Source of the DNA: Paraburkholderia tropica
GTDB lineage: Bacteria > Pseudomonadota > Gammaproteobacteria > Burkholderiales > Burkholderiaceae
Reading direction: 5' to 3'
NCBI RefSeq assembly: GCF_914484835.1
Contig: NZ_CAJZAR010000083.1
Location: 1 to 64,000 of the forward strand
DNA: 64,000 nucleotides
The position numbers and the translations under genes are program-made. The notes under the pieces were generated by a model, which did not search any database, was not told the origin of the DNA, and saw only the letters and a list, made by a program, of their open reading frames with translations. Shown in pieces: positions 34,338-43,800 of this stretch. The first letter of the stretch is position 1. The number at the start of each line of letters is the position of its first letter.

Positions 34338-36451
34338 TAGCGCTCCAGGATCATCGCGCCGTTTGCGGCGGCGTGAATCAGACATTCCAGACAGATATCG
34401 CCTGGCAGCCCCGCATTGGGCTGGCCGTGGAAACTGAACACGTTGCCTTTGCCCGCACCGCCTGCCTGAAACGGTCCCTTGAACTTGATGGCAACGCCTT
34501 CGATGGTGACGCCACTGTCATCCACCGTGATGGAGCCGCCCGGCCCACGTAACACCGCACGTTCGCCTGCCTTCAGTTCGAAGTGCTGCGTCTGCTCCTG
34601 GATGCTCTGGCCCGCCGTAAGCCTGTCGTGCCCCTGCACCGTCGCCTCGACATGCCCGCCCACGTCGATGATGTGATTAGCCGTGGTCTGGTCCTTGCGA
34701 TGATTGCCAACGGTCTCGACGCGGTCCTTGCCAACGTTGCTCGAATGGTTGCGCTCAACCATGAGGAACGCATCCTGGCCGATACTGTGCGTGCGATTGT
34801 GACCAATGCTCACCTGCTCGTCATTGCCCACGCTCTCTGCTCGGTCGTGGCCGATATCAATCGTTTCGTCATGCTCGACATTTTCCCGACGGTCGTTGCC
34901 AATGAACGTGCTTTCGTCGTGATTGACGTGGATGTTCTGGTCTTTTTGCGCGTGGACGTATATTTCCTCCTGTCCGGCCTCGTCCTCGAAACGCAACTCG
35001 TTATATCCGTCGCCCTTGTGCGTCTGGCTTTTGATCGTCATGCGCGTCTTATGGCGCGGCAGTTCGTAGGGCGACAGGTTCAGCGCGTCGTATACGCGGC
35101 CGATGATGATGGGCTGATCCGGGTCCCCATCCAGATACGAAACGATCACTTCCTGACCGATGCGCGGTATCGCCATATGCCCCCAGGTCGCGCCTGCCCA
35201 GTTCTGCGCTACGCGCATCCAACAGGTGCTGTGCTCGTCGTTCCTGCCCCTGCGGTCCCAGGCAAACTGCACAACGACACGGCCATCCTGGTCACAGTAA
35301 ATTTCCTCACCAGCGGGGCCGGTGACGAATGCGGTCTGCGGGCCTTCAATGACTGGTTTGGGCAGAAGAGGCGCTTTCCATTCCACATCGTCGGGAATGA
35401 TTTCGGCGGTGTAGCGGTAGTCCGTGCCCTGCTGCGCGTCGGCGCTTTCGTCTCCCTGGCTGGTGTACTGCACGCCATGATGGCGGACGCGCACAGGCCG
35501 CCAACTACGGTTCCATTCCTCGCGCGGGTGGCCTTCGAGTTTGAAGGCCATGCCGGGAATCAGGCGTGCGTCGTCGCCCTCGACAGTGGCAGCCTGCGCG
35601 TCGTTACGCAGCGCCAACAGCCGCGTCTGGTTGAACGGCTTCCCGGCGGCATCCTGCTTTGATCTCGACGGGTAGTGGAATCTTTCGTAGGCGCGGCCCT
35701 GCCAGTCGAAGCGCGTTGCTTCGCTGCTGTGCTCCTGCGAATAACGTGGAAGTTTGTAGGTGTAGTCACGGGACACGCTGCGGCTGGTTCTCACATTCTC
35801 CGCATAATGGAAGTCCCAGAGGCACGGTTCGGGCTGGTCGCCGCCCGGTGCCGGGTTGTAGAGGACCGGCTCACCGTCGATGGCACCATGCACGATCATG
35901 CGGTCACCGTGGATAAGACGATGTCCCCTGGCGGAAAACTCATACGCCGTATAAATGCCTTCCTCAGCCGCCACGCGATTTATAAAATGCCCAGTGGTTT
36001 CACCGGGCTGCACGCAGTACTCGCGGACAAGGTGCTCGCCGTACATGCACTGCTCGTAATCGGTAATCCCCAGTTCCTTGATGTGGGTCGCCAGAATCTG
36101 CGGAATCGACACCTGCTGGTGGATACGCCAGTCGCTGCACAACTCAGCGCGTTGGAGCATCGGCTCGATCACGACGCGGTAGCGCGTGTGCCGGAAGCCG
36201 GTCGCGCCCTGCTCGAAGAGGCTGACAAGCCCGTTCACATACCGCACCGGCGTTTCGCCGCGCCAGATAGTCAGCGTTGCAGACTGGTCCACGACTTTGC
36301 CGAAATCGATGGCGGGATTTTCGCTGGAGAGTTCAACGGTGAGTTTGAATGACTCGGAAAGTCCTTCAATAAGCTCAAATGCCACAACTTCAAAAGGCAC
36401 GCGGGTGGTGCACATTTCCAGGGTAAAACGTAAATCGCTCTGTCTGGGCAT
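34337..36451 (-). CDS. vgrG: Type VI secretion spike protein VgrG
   Basis: The 704-aa VgrG starts with the gp27-like part (DLRFTLEMCTTRVPFEVVAF, FKLTVELSSENPAIDFGKVV), continues with the OB-fold (GEEIYCDQDGRVVVQFAWDRRG, then WAGATWGHMAIPRIGQEVIV, YLDGDPDQPIIIGRVY), and then a repetitive beta-helix (NDRRENVEHDETIDIGHDRA and related NxR/ExV repeats). It ends with a DUF2345-like stretch (GSITVDDSGVTIEG). As a trimer it tips the Hcp tube. It is the first gene of a five-gene operon with adaptor, unknown protein, toxin and immunity gene. No baseplate or sheath genes are nearby, so this is an orphan vgrG island. The 720 bp upstream hold unusual repeats. Confidence 0.95.
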   Translation of the reverse strand: MPRQSDLRFTLEMCTTRVPFEVVAFELIEGLSESFKLTVELSSENPAIDFGKVVDQSATLTIWRGETPVRYVNGLVSLFEQGATGFRHTRYRVVIEPMLQRAELCSDWRIHQQVSIPQILATHIKELGITDYEQCMYGEHLVREYCVQPGETTGHFINRVAAEEGIYTAYEFSARGHRLIHGDRMIVHGAIDGEPVLYNPAPGGDQPEPCLWDFHYAENVRTSRSVSRDYTYKLPRYSQEHSSEATRFDWQGRAYERFHYPSRSKQDAAGKPFNQTRLLALRNDAQAATVEGDDARLIPGMAFKLEGHPREEWNRSWRPVRVRHHGVQYTSQGDESADAQQGTDYRYTAEIIPDDVEWKAPLLPKPVIEGPQTAFVTGPAGEEIYCDQDGRVVVQFAWDRRGRNDEHSTCWMRVAQNWAGATWGHMAIPRIGQEVIVSYLDGDPDQPIIIGRVYDALNLSPYELPRHKTRMTIKSQTHKGDGYNELRFEDEAGQEEIYVHAQKDQNIHVNHDESTFIGNDRRENVEHDETIDIGHDRAESVGNDEQVSIGHNRTHSIGQDAFLMVERNHSSNVGKDRVETVGNHRKDQTTANHIIDVGGHVEATVQGHDRLTAGQSIQEQTQHFELKAGERAVLRGPGGSITVDDSGVTIEGVAIKFKGPFQAGGAGKGNVFSFHGQPNAGLPGDICLECLIHAAANGAMILER

Positions 36452-37170
36452 AGGCGTTTCCTGGCTGGACGATAGTAGCGGTGTCCAAAGCGAACGGGCT
36501 GGTCACACTTCGGGCTATCGCGCCATTAAGTGCGCGAACAGCCGATCGACGCTACCGACGTCAGAGAAAACGCAGAATCAGACGAATCCCATTTGGATGC
36601 AGCAGGCGCGTTTGTCTTTGAGTTCTTTGAATGAGTATCAAACGTGCGCGTGATTTCCCGATGCTCGAAGACAGAGTTCGCGATGCCTCGGCGCTCGTGT
36701 TCGCTCTCGTCTGTCTGCCCCTCGGTGGCGCGTTCGCCGCCATCGTCGGAATGCTGGCGGGCTATCTGGGCACCATACGCTCCGCGCCCGGTAGCGGGAG
36801 GCACTCAATTGAATTCTTGATGTGCAATCAAGTGTCCGCCAGGGCGAACCGGTGTGGGTGATGCAGCCGCTGGAAGTACCAGAGCGCGTCTGAATTCTTG
36901 GATTAATAATCAAACGCGGCTGGCAAACGGCTAGCAAAGGACTAGCGGGTTCATGCCTGGCCCTTCGTTAAATTCGCGTTTTTGTACGCAGGGTTCGCAG
37001 TTCTCTGGTCATTAGCCTGTTTTCAGCGCTCTCAATCGGCAGGCGCTGGAAACTTTCGGATTCGGGCGAGTACGTACCGCGAACCCATGCGGACACTTTT
37101 GGAACCCATATCCAGGCGACGGATTACTCCGTCGCCGCTTTCAAACACGCTTCAAACGCAATTCATCCGC
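36452..37170. other. Intergenic region between vgrG and rpoN
   Basis: No supported gene is seen in these 719 bp; short frames such as one with a hydrophobic helix at 36631-36861 lack family resemblance. The region contains three related repeats (36618-36915) and must carry the promoter of the vgrG operon at its left and the rpoN 3' flank at its right. Confidence 0.4.
36618..36915. repeat. Three degenerate 25-bp repeats with internal dyads
   Basis: TTGAGTTCTTTGAATGAGTA (36618, continuing TCAAAC), TTGAATTCTTGATGTGCAAT (36809, continuing CAAGT) and CTGAATTCTTGGATTAATAA (36890, continuing TCAAACG) line up over about 25 bp. Each contains a small inverted repeat, best in copy 2 as CTTGAT-GTGCA-ATCAAG. 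Spacing is about 191 and 81 bp. They lie upstream of the vgrG operon. They may be binding sites or remnants of an old duplication. Confidence 0.45.
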
Positions 37171-38715
37171 TCAAATCTGCCGACGCATTTCCGCCGCGGG
37201 CAGCTTCATCATCTGCCGATACTTCGTGACCGTCCGGCGCGCCACGCGCACGCCCTGCTTTTCGAGTTCCTGCGTCAGCACCACATCCGAGAGCGGGTCC
37301 TTCGGATTTTCCGCGTCGATCATTTCCTTGATCAGCGCGCGTACCGCCGCCGCCGAGCACGTGCCGCCCGTGCGCGTTTCCAGCTCGCGCGGGAAGAAGC
37401 GCTTGAATTCGAAAATGCCGCGCGGCGTCGCCATGTACTTGTTGCCCGTGGCGCGCGAAACCGTGGATTCGTGCAGGCCGAGTTCGTCGGCGACGTCGCG
37501 CAGCAGCATCGGACGCAGCGCGATTTCGCCGTACTGGAAGAACGCCTTCTGACGCGCGACGATACATTCGCCCACGCGCAGAATCGTTTCGCAGCGCTTG
37601 TGCGCATTGCGGATCAGCCAGCGCGCTTCCTGCAATTGCTGCGCGAGCGGCGAGCGGCTCGTCTGGTCCGAGCGCGCGAACATTTCGGCGTAGAGCTTGT
37701 GGATGCGCGCGCGCGGCTCGATGGCCGGATTCACGCTCACGACCCACTTGCCGCGCACCTGACGCACGATCACGTCCGGGACGACATAGCCGCCGTCGGC
37801 GCGTCCGTAATGGTTGCCGGGCTTCGGATCGAGGCGGCGCACCAGCGCGGTCGCGGCCTGCAGCGCCTGCGCATCGCAGCCGAGCTGACGCTGCAGTTCG
37901 CCGTTCTCGCGGCGCGCGAGGCGTTCGAGATGCTGCGTGACGATTTGATGCGCGAGATCGCGATGCGGCGTGTCTTCGGGCATGGCGTCGAGTTGAAGCG
38001 CGAGACATTCGGACAGCGACCGCGCGCCGATGCCGGGCCGGTCGAGCGTCTGCACGACGCGCAGCGCCACGCGCAGACGGTCCTCGTCGAGCGCTTCGCC
38101 GATGTCCTCGAAGTCGGTCAGCTCGGACAGTTCCTGACGCAGATAGCCGTCGTCGTCGAGCGCTTCGATCACGATCTGCGCCGCCGCGCGGTCGAGGTCG
38201 TCGAGCGGCGACAGACGCAGCGAGTCGTGCAACTGCTCGCGCAGCGAGAGCGGCACGCGCACCCAGTCCGAAGCGTCGGAATCGCCGTCTTCCGAGCCGC
38301 GGTAGTTCGACGATGTGCGCAGCGCGCCCGTCGACGGCATGTCGGCCGAATACGAGGCGCCGTCGTCGGGATAGCCGGAGTTGTCGTCGCTGAAGCTGGC
38401 CGGTTCGTCGCTGTAGCTCGACGAATCTTGCGGCATCGCGGCTTCCATGCCGCCGTCCATGCCGCCTTCGGGCAGTTCGGTCGTCGTCGTGGGCGCGTCC
38501 GCCGCGGCGCCGATGCCCGCCGCGCCGTCGGCGGCCTCGGCGGCTTCACCGGTTTCCGTCGCGGGCGGAACGTATTCGAGGAACGGATTGGTGTCGAGCG
38601 CTTCGCGCAGCTCCTGCTGGAATTCGAGGGACGAGAGCTGCAGCAGGCGCACGGCCTGCTGGAGGCGGGGCGTCAGCGCCAGATGCTGGCGCGTTTGTAA
38701 CGCGATGGAAGGCAT
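37171..38715 (-). CDS. rpoN: RNA polymerase sigma-54 factor
   Basis: The 514-aa protein has the activator-interaction region at the N-terminus (SIALQTRQHLALTPRLQQAV, LQLSSLEFQQELREALDTNP), an acidic variable region (about 60-130), the core-binding region, a helix-turn-helix (LRDVADELGLHESTVSRAT), and the RpoN box ARRTVTKYR near the C-terminus, which contacts the -24 element. It directs RNA polymerase to -24/-12 promoters and needs AAA+ activators. The usual Burkholderia rpoN neighbours (lptB, hpf, pts genes) are absent, so it may be the second copy (rpoN2). Start ATG 38715 agrees with the family. It is preceded by a well-formed sigma-54 promoter. Confidence 0.95.
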   Translation of the reverse strand: MPSIALQTRQHLALTPRLQQAVRLLQLSSLEFQQELREALDTNPFLEYVPPATETGEAAEAADGAAGIGAAADAPTTTTELPEGGMDGGMEAAMPQDSSSYSDEPASFSDDNSGYPDDGASYSADMPSTGALRTSSNYRGSEDGDSDASDWVRVPLSLREQLHDSLRLSPLDDLDRAAAQIVIEALDDDGYLRQELSELTDFEDIGEALDEDRLRVALRVVQTLDRPGIGARSLSECLALQLDAMPEDTPHRDLAHQIVTQHLERLARRENGELQRQLGCDAQALQAATALVRRLDPKPGNHYGRADGGYVVPDVIVRQVRGKWVVSVNPAIEPRARIHKLYAEMFARSDQTSRSPLAQQLQEARWLIRNAHKRCETILRVGECIVARQKAFFQYGEIALRPMLLRDVADELGLHESTVSRATGNKYMATPRGIFEFKRFFPRELETRTGGTCSAAAVRALIKEMIDAENPKDPLSDVVLTQELEKQGVRVARRTVTKYRQMMKLPAAEMRRQI

Positions 38716-38758
38716 GGCGGTCCCGTTCTTGAAATGAGGTTGAGCGTTGGCCTTCCTG

Positions 38759-38775
38759 ATGCAACACCCATGCCA
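38759..38775 (-). promoter_or_regulatory. Sigma-54 type -24/-12 promoter before rpoN
   Basis: On the minus strand TGGCATG-GGTG-TTGCAT matches the consensus TGGCACG-N4-TTGCW with exact spacing (GG to GC 12 bp). Transcription would start near 38750, about 35 nt ahead of the rpoN ATG. This suggests that sigma-54 controls its own gene. Confidence 0.65.
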
Positions 38776-39072
38776 GTTTTTACAACAGCTTGTTTTATAA
38801 CGGGATCGCGCCTTGCGAACGCGCAAATCAGCCGACAAATTGAAGTGCGCCACCGACGTTTTTACAATCACCCGGCAAAATTGCGTGCCCGAATGGGGCG
38901 CTATCGCGGGCCGCTTTCCCGACCTGCCCGCACCTTCACTTCGCTGCAAAAAACCGCCCAATTCCCAGATAGTGCGTCCTTCGCGGCGGTTTCTCGGACG
39001 ATCGACGCGGCGCGGCACGGACCTTGCGGAGACAGTCGGCGGATCCAACCAGAAACCAGAAAAGGAGAAGCC
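38776..39072. other. Intergenic region between rpoN and the BON gene
   Basis: The 297 bp hold the upstream regions of the divergent rpoN and BON genes. If the rpoN promoter is sigma-54 dependent, an activator site should lie here. I see no clear dyad and no gene. Confidence 0.3.
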
Positions 39073-39417
39073 ATGAACCGCATCCCTCTGCTCAAGACCG
39101 CCGCAGGCGTGGCCTGCATGACCTTCGCGCTCGTGGCGGGCGCCCAGACGAACAGCGCGTCCACCGCGCCCGCAAGTTCGGAAAGCGTGGGTCAACACAT
39201 CGACGACACCACCATCACGACCAAGGTGAAGGCCGAACTGCTCGGCGCGAAGAACGTGAAGTCCGAACACATTCACGTGAAGACGCGCAAGGGCGTCGTG
39301 TCGCTGACCGGCAGCGTGCCGAGCGCCGAGGATCGCGACAACGCCAAGCAAGTCGTGGAAGGCGTGTCGGGCGTGAACTCGGTGAAGAACCATCTGAAGA
39401 TCGTCGCGTCGCAGTGA
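39073..39417 (+). CDS. BON domain periplasmic protein
   Basis: The 114-aa protein begins with a signal peptide (MNRIPLLKTAAGVACMTFAL, cut after VAGA) and carries one BON domain (DDTTITTKVKAELLGAKNVK, HIHVKTRKGVVSLTGSVPSA, NAKQVVEGVSGVNSVKNHLK). BON proteins such as OsmY act in the periplasm or at membranes under osmotic or envelope stress. AGGAG precedes the ATG at 39073. A strong terminator follows the gene. Confidence 0.93.
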   Translation: MNRIPLLKTAAGVACMTFALVAGAQTNSASTAPASSESVGQHIDDTTITTKVKAELLGAKNVKSEHIHVKTRKGVVSLTGSVPSAEDRDNAKQVVEGVSGVNSVKNHLKIVASQ

Positions 39418-39474
39418 GGCCGCGCGGCGTCGCGTGACGCTCTGACGCCACGCCGCGACACCCGCCACTGCATC

Positions 39475-39527
39475 AAGCCGCCCCCGCTGCGCGCTCATCG
39501 ACATGAACGCGCGCGCGGGCGGCTTTT
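39475..39527 (+). terminator. Terminator after the BON gene
   Basis: AAGCCGCCC (39475-39483) pairs with GGGCGGCTT (39517-39525), with further GC-rich pairing inside, and the right arm runs into TTTT. It lies 58 bp after the BON stop. Confidence 0.7.
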
Positions 39528-39547
39528 ACGTTCTACCGCCGCAAACC

Positions 39548-40594
39548 TCAACCCCGCTCGGCCTGCTTCAACTGCTCGCGCCGCGCATCGCCCTGACGCG
39601 CGAGCATCCAGCCCGGATATTCCGCAGGCAGACCGCTGACGTCGTCGAGAATCGCGAGTTCTTCCGCGCTGAGCTTCACCTTCGTCGCGGCCACGTTGTC
39701 ATCGAGCTGATCCGTGCGTTTCGCGCCGATGATCACCGTCGTCACCGCACGCTGATGCAGCAGCCACGCCAGCGCGATCTGCGCGACCGACACGCCCTTC
39801 TTTTCCGCGATCGGCCGCATCGCATCGATGCAGTCCCACGCGCGCTCGCGCTCCACGGGCGGAAAATCGAAAGTCGTGCGGCGGCTGCCCGCCTCGCCCT
39901 GCTTGTCGCGGCCGTATTTACCGCTCAGCAAGCCGCCCGCGAGCGGACTCCACACCATCAGCCCGAGCCCTTCGCTCGCGAGCATCGGCACGATCTCGCG
40001 TTCGAGGTCGCGGCCCGCGATCGTGTAATACGCCTGCAAGGACTGAAACTGCGCAAGCCCGTGATGCTGCGCAATGCCGAGCGCCTTCACGATCTGCCAC
40101 GCGGCCCAGTTCGACACGCCCACGTAGCGCACATGGCCGTGCTGCACGAGCGTATCGAGCGCGCGCACGGTTTCCTCGATCGGCGTGGCCGGGTCGAAAC
40201 CGTGAATCTGATAGAGGTCGATGTGATCGAGCTGAAGACGCTTGAGGCTCGCCTTCACGCCTTCCATGATGTGATAGCGCGTCGCGCCGCGCTGGTTCGG
40301 CGACGGCCCCATCTCGCCGAGCACCTTGGTCGCGACCACCACTTGATCGCGCACAATCTTGAGGTTCTTGAGCGCCTGGCCCGTGATCTGCTCGGACATG
40401 CCTTGCGAGTAGACGTCGGCGGTATCGATGAAGTTGATGCCCGCGTCGAGCGCGCGGCCGACGAGGCGTTCGGCGTCGGCCTGTTGCAGGTCGCCGATCT
40501 GGTTCCAGATGCCGGCGCCGCCCCCGAACGTCATGGTGCCGAGGCACAGTTCAGACACGAACAGGCCGGTGCGGCCCAGAGGATTCAATCGCAT
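39548..40594 (-). CDS. Aldo/keto reductase
   Basis: The 348-aa protein is an NADPH-dependent aldo/keto reductase barrel: GRTGLFVSELCLGTMTFGGG, then DAGINFIDTADVYSQGMSEQ (catalytic D and Y), VVVATKVLGEMG (K), HIDLYQIHGFDP (H), YVGVSNWAAWQIVKAL, and the cofactor loop VTTVIIGAKRTDQLDDNV. It reduces carbonyl compounds; the closest type by motif is the YakC/Tas-like group, with unknown substrate. Start ATG 40594. It is divergent from the Lhr gene with about 220 bp between. Confidence 0.94.
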   Translation of the reverse strand: MRLNPLGRTGLFVSELCLGTMTFGGGAGIWNQIGDLQQADAERLVGRALDAGINFIDTADVYSQGMSEQITGQALKNLKIVRDQVVVATKVLGEMGPSPNQRGATRYHIMEGVKASLKRLQLDHIDLYQIHGFDPATPIEETVRALDTLVQHGHVRYVGVSNWAAWQIVKALGIAQHHGLAQFQSLQAYYTIAGRDLEREIVPMLASEGLGLMVWSPLAGGLLSGKYGRDKQGEAGSRRTTFDFPPVERERAWDCIDAMRPIAEKKGVSVAQIALAWLLHQRAVTTVIIGAKRTDQLDDNVAATKVKLSAEELAILDDVSGLPAEYPGWMLARQGDARREQLKQAERG

Positions 40595-40816
40595 GGTGGA
40601 ACTCCTGATGACACGTGAGTGGGTCGAGGAAACGTCCAACCGGGCGAGGATACTGCGTTCGCGCGCGGCGTGCCGGACGCCGCAACGGCGCGCGGCCCCT
40701 GCCACAACGCCGGGCAGACGCGCGCGAAACCTGCCAGACTGGCGCCAGACCATGACGCCCGCGACATCCGGCGCGACGCCTGGAAATTCGCGCGCCGCGC
40801 CCTCATCTTCGTGCCC

Positions 40817-43800
40817 ATGAACCCGCCCTCGACCGTCTCGCTCCAGGCCGCGCCGTCCGATCCACCGCACGATCCGCCGACCAAGCCTCGCCGACGCCGT
40901 GCCGCACCCGGCGACGATCCGCTCGCGCAGTTCCATCCGGCCGTGGCCGGCTGGTTCCGGCGCAGCTTCGACGCGCCCACGGCCGCGCAGCGCGCCGCCT
41001 GGCCGCTGATCGCGAGCCATCGCGCCACGCTGGTCGCCGCGCCGACGGGCTCGGGCAAAACGCTCACGGCCTTTCTCGCCGCGCTCGACGAACTGGTGCG
41101 CGAAGGCCTCGCGAACGGCGGCGCGCTGCCCGACACCACGCTCGTGGTCTACGTCTCGCCGCTCAAGGCGCTCTCGAACGACATCCGCCTGAATCTGGAG
41201 CAGCCGCTCGCGGGCATCGGCGAGGAACTCGCGCGCCTGAAGCTCCCGCCGGTCGAGATCCGCACCGCCGTGCGCACCGGAGACACGCCGCAGCCCGAAC
41301 GCGCCGCACTGCGCAAACGCGCGCCGCACATCCTCGTGACGACGCCCGAATCGCTCTACGTGCTGCTCGGTTCCGAATCGGGACGGCGCATGCTGGCGAG
41401 CGCGCGCAGCGTGATCGTCGACGAAATTCACGCGCTCGCGGGCAACAAGCGCGGCGCGCATCTCGCGCTGAGCCTCGAACGGCTCGACGCGCTGTGCGGG
41501 CGCAGGCTGCTGCGCGTCGGGTTGTCCGCGACGCAGAAACCGATCGAGACCGTGGCGCGTTTTCTGGTCGGTGTCGGTGTCGGCGATGGCGATGAAAAAA
41601 ACGATGCGCGCCCCGCGCCCGCCTGTGAAATCGTCGACGTGGGCCACGCGCGCGAGCGCGATCTCGCGCTCGAAGTGCCGCCCGTGCCGCTCGAAGCCGT
41701 CATGGCCAACGACGTCTGGGAGCGCGTCTACGACCGCATGGCCGAACTCGTCGCGCTGCATCGCACCACGCTCGTGTTCGTGAACACGCGGCGCATGGCC
41801 GAGCGCGTGGCGCGTCATCTGACCGACCGGCTCGGCAGCGAGGTCGTGGCCGCGCATCACGGCAGCCTCGCGCGCGAGCATCGCTTCGAGGCCGAACAGC
41901 GCCTGAAACGCGGCGAATTGCGCGTGCTGGTCGCGACCGCGTCGCTCGAACTGGGCATCGATATCGGCGACGTCGATCTCGTCGTGCAGATCGGCTCGCC
42001 GCGCTCGATCGCCGCGTTTTTGCAGCGCGTCGGGCGCTCCGGCCACCAGGTCGGCGGCACGCCGAAGGGCCGGCTCTTTCCCACGTCGCGCGACGATCTG
42101 ATCGAATGCGCGGCGCTGCTCGACTGCGTGCGGCGCGGCGAACTCGACCGCCTCGCGCTGCCGCACACGCCGCTCGACGTGCTCTCGCAGCAGATCGTGG
42201 CCGAAGTGGCCTGCGAAGAATGGAACGAGGACGCGCTCTACGCGCTCGCGCGCCGCACCGCGCCGTTCGCCGCGCTCGAACGCGCGCAGTTCGACGCCGT
42301 GCTGCGCATGCTCGCGGAAGGCTACACGAGCCGCCACGGGCCGCGCGCGGCGTATCTGCATCGCGACGTGGTGAGCCACACGCTGCGCGCGCGTCGCGGC
42401 GCGCGGCTCGTCGCGCTGACCTCGGGCGGCACGATTCCCGATAACGCCGATTACGCCGTGCTGCTCGAACCGCAGGGCGTGCAGATCGGCACCGTCAACG
42501 AGGATTTCGCGGTCGAAAGTCTCGCGGGCGACGTGTTCCAGCTCGGCAATGCGTCGTACCGGATTCTGCGTATCGAAGCGGGACGCGTGCGCGTCGAGGA
42601 TGCGCAGGGCCAGCCGCCGAACATCCCGTTCTGGCTCGGCGAAGCGCCGGGACGCAGCGACGAGTTGTCGTTCGCGATTTCGCGTCTGCGCACGCAGATC
42701 GAAACGCTGCTGCGTGAATGCGACGATGATTCGGATGCCGAACCATCGTCATCGAAGAATGCAGCGAGCGCAACGAGCATCGAACGCGCGATTACCTGGC
42801 TCATCGACACCCTGAATCTCGACGACGCCTCGGCACGCCAGATCGTCGAGTATCTCGCGCGCGCCCGCCAGGCGCTCACCGTGCTGCCCTCGCAGGACAC
42901 GCTCGTGATGGAGCGCTTTTTCGACGAAGCGGGCGGCACGCAACTCGTGATTCACGCGCCGTTCGGCAGCCGCGTGAATCGCGCGTGGGGGCTCGCGCTG
43001 CGCAAGCGTTTCTGCCGTCAGTTCAATTTCGAATTGCAGGCGGCCGCGACCGAGGACGCCATCATTCTCTCGCTCACGGGCGCGCATAGCTTCGCGCTCG
43101 ACGAAGTGTGGCGCTATCTGCATTCGAATTCCGCCGAGCATCTGCTGGTGCAGGCGCTGCTCGACGCACCGCTGTTCGGCGTACGCTGGCGCTGGAATGC
43201 GACCACGGCGCTCGCGCTGCCGCGTCAGACCGGCGGACGCAAGACGCCGCCGCAAATCCAGCGCATGCGCAGCGAGGATCTGCTCGCGGCCGTGTTTCCC
43301 GATCAGGTCGCGTGCGTCGAAAACCTCGCGGGCGAGCGCGAGATTCCCACGCATCCGCTCGTCGATCAGACGCTCGACGACTGCCTGCACGACGCGATGG
43401 ACACCGACGCCTGGCTCGCGCTGCTGCGCCGCATCGAGTCGCGCGGCGTGGCGCTCGTGACGCGCGATCTTTCCGCGCCCTCGCCGCTCGCGGCCGAGAT
43501 CCTGACCGCGCGCCCCTACGCCTTTCTCGACGATGCGCCGATCGAGGAGCGCCGCACCCAGGCCGTGCTGTCGCGGCGCTGGAGCGATCCCGAATCCGCC
43601 GACGATCTGGGCGCGCTCGACGCGGACGCCATCGCGAACGTGCGCGAGGAAGCGTGGCCGCAAGTGCGCAACGCCGACGAAATGCACGACGCGCTCAGCA
43701 CGCTCGGCGCGCTCGCGCACAGCGAAATCGGGCGCGAGCCAAACGCGCGCGACTGGCAGACGTGGCTCGCCGAACTCACCGCCGCAGGACGCGCGACGCG

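Noticed and set aside
36982..38700. 572-codon plus-strand frame opposite rpoN
   Set aside because: Arg-rich composition and lack of any domain show it is a shadow of the strongly GC-biased rpoN gene.
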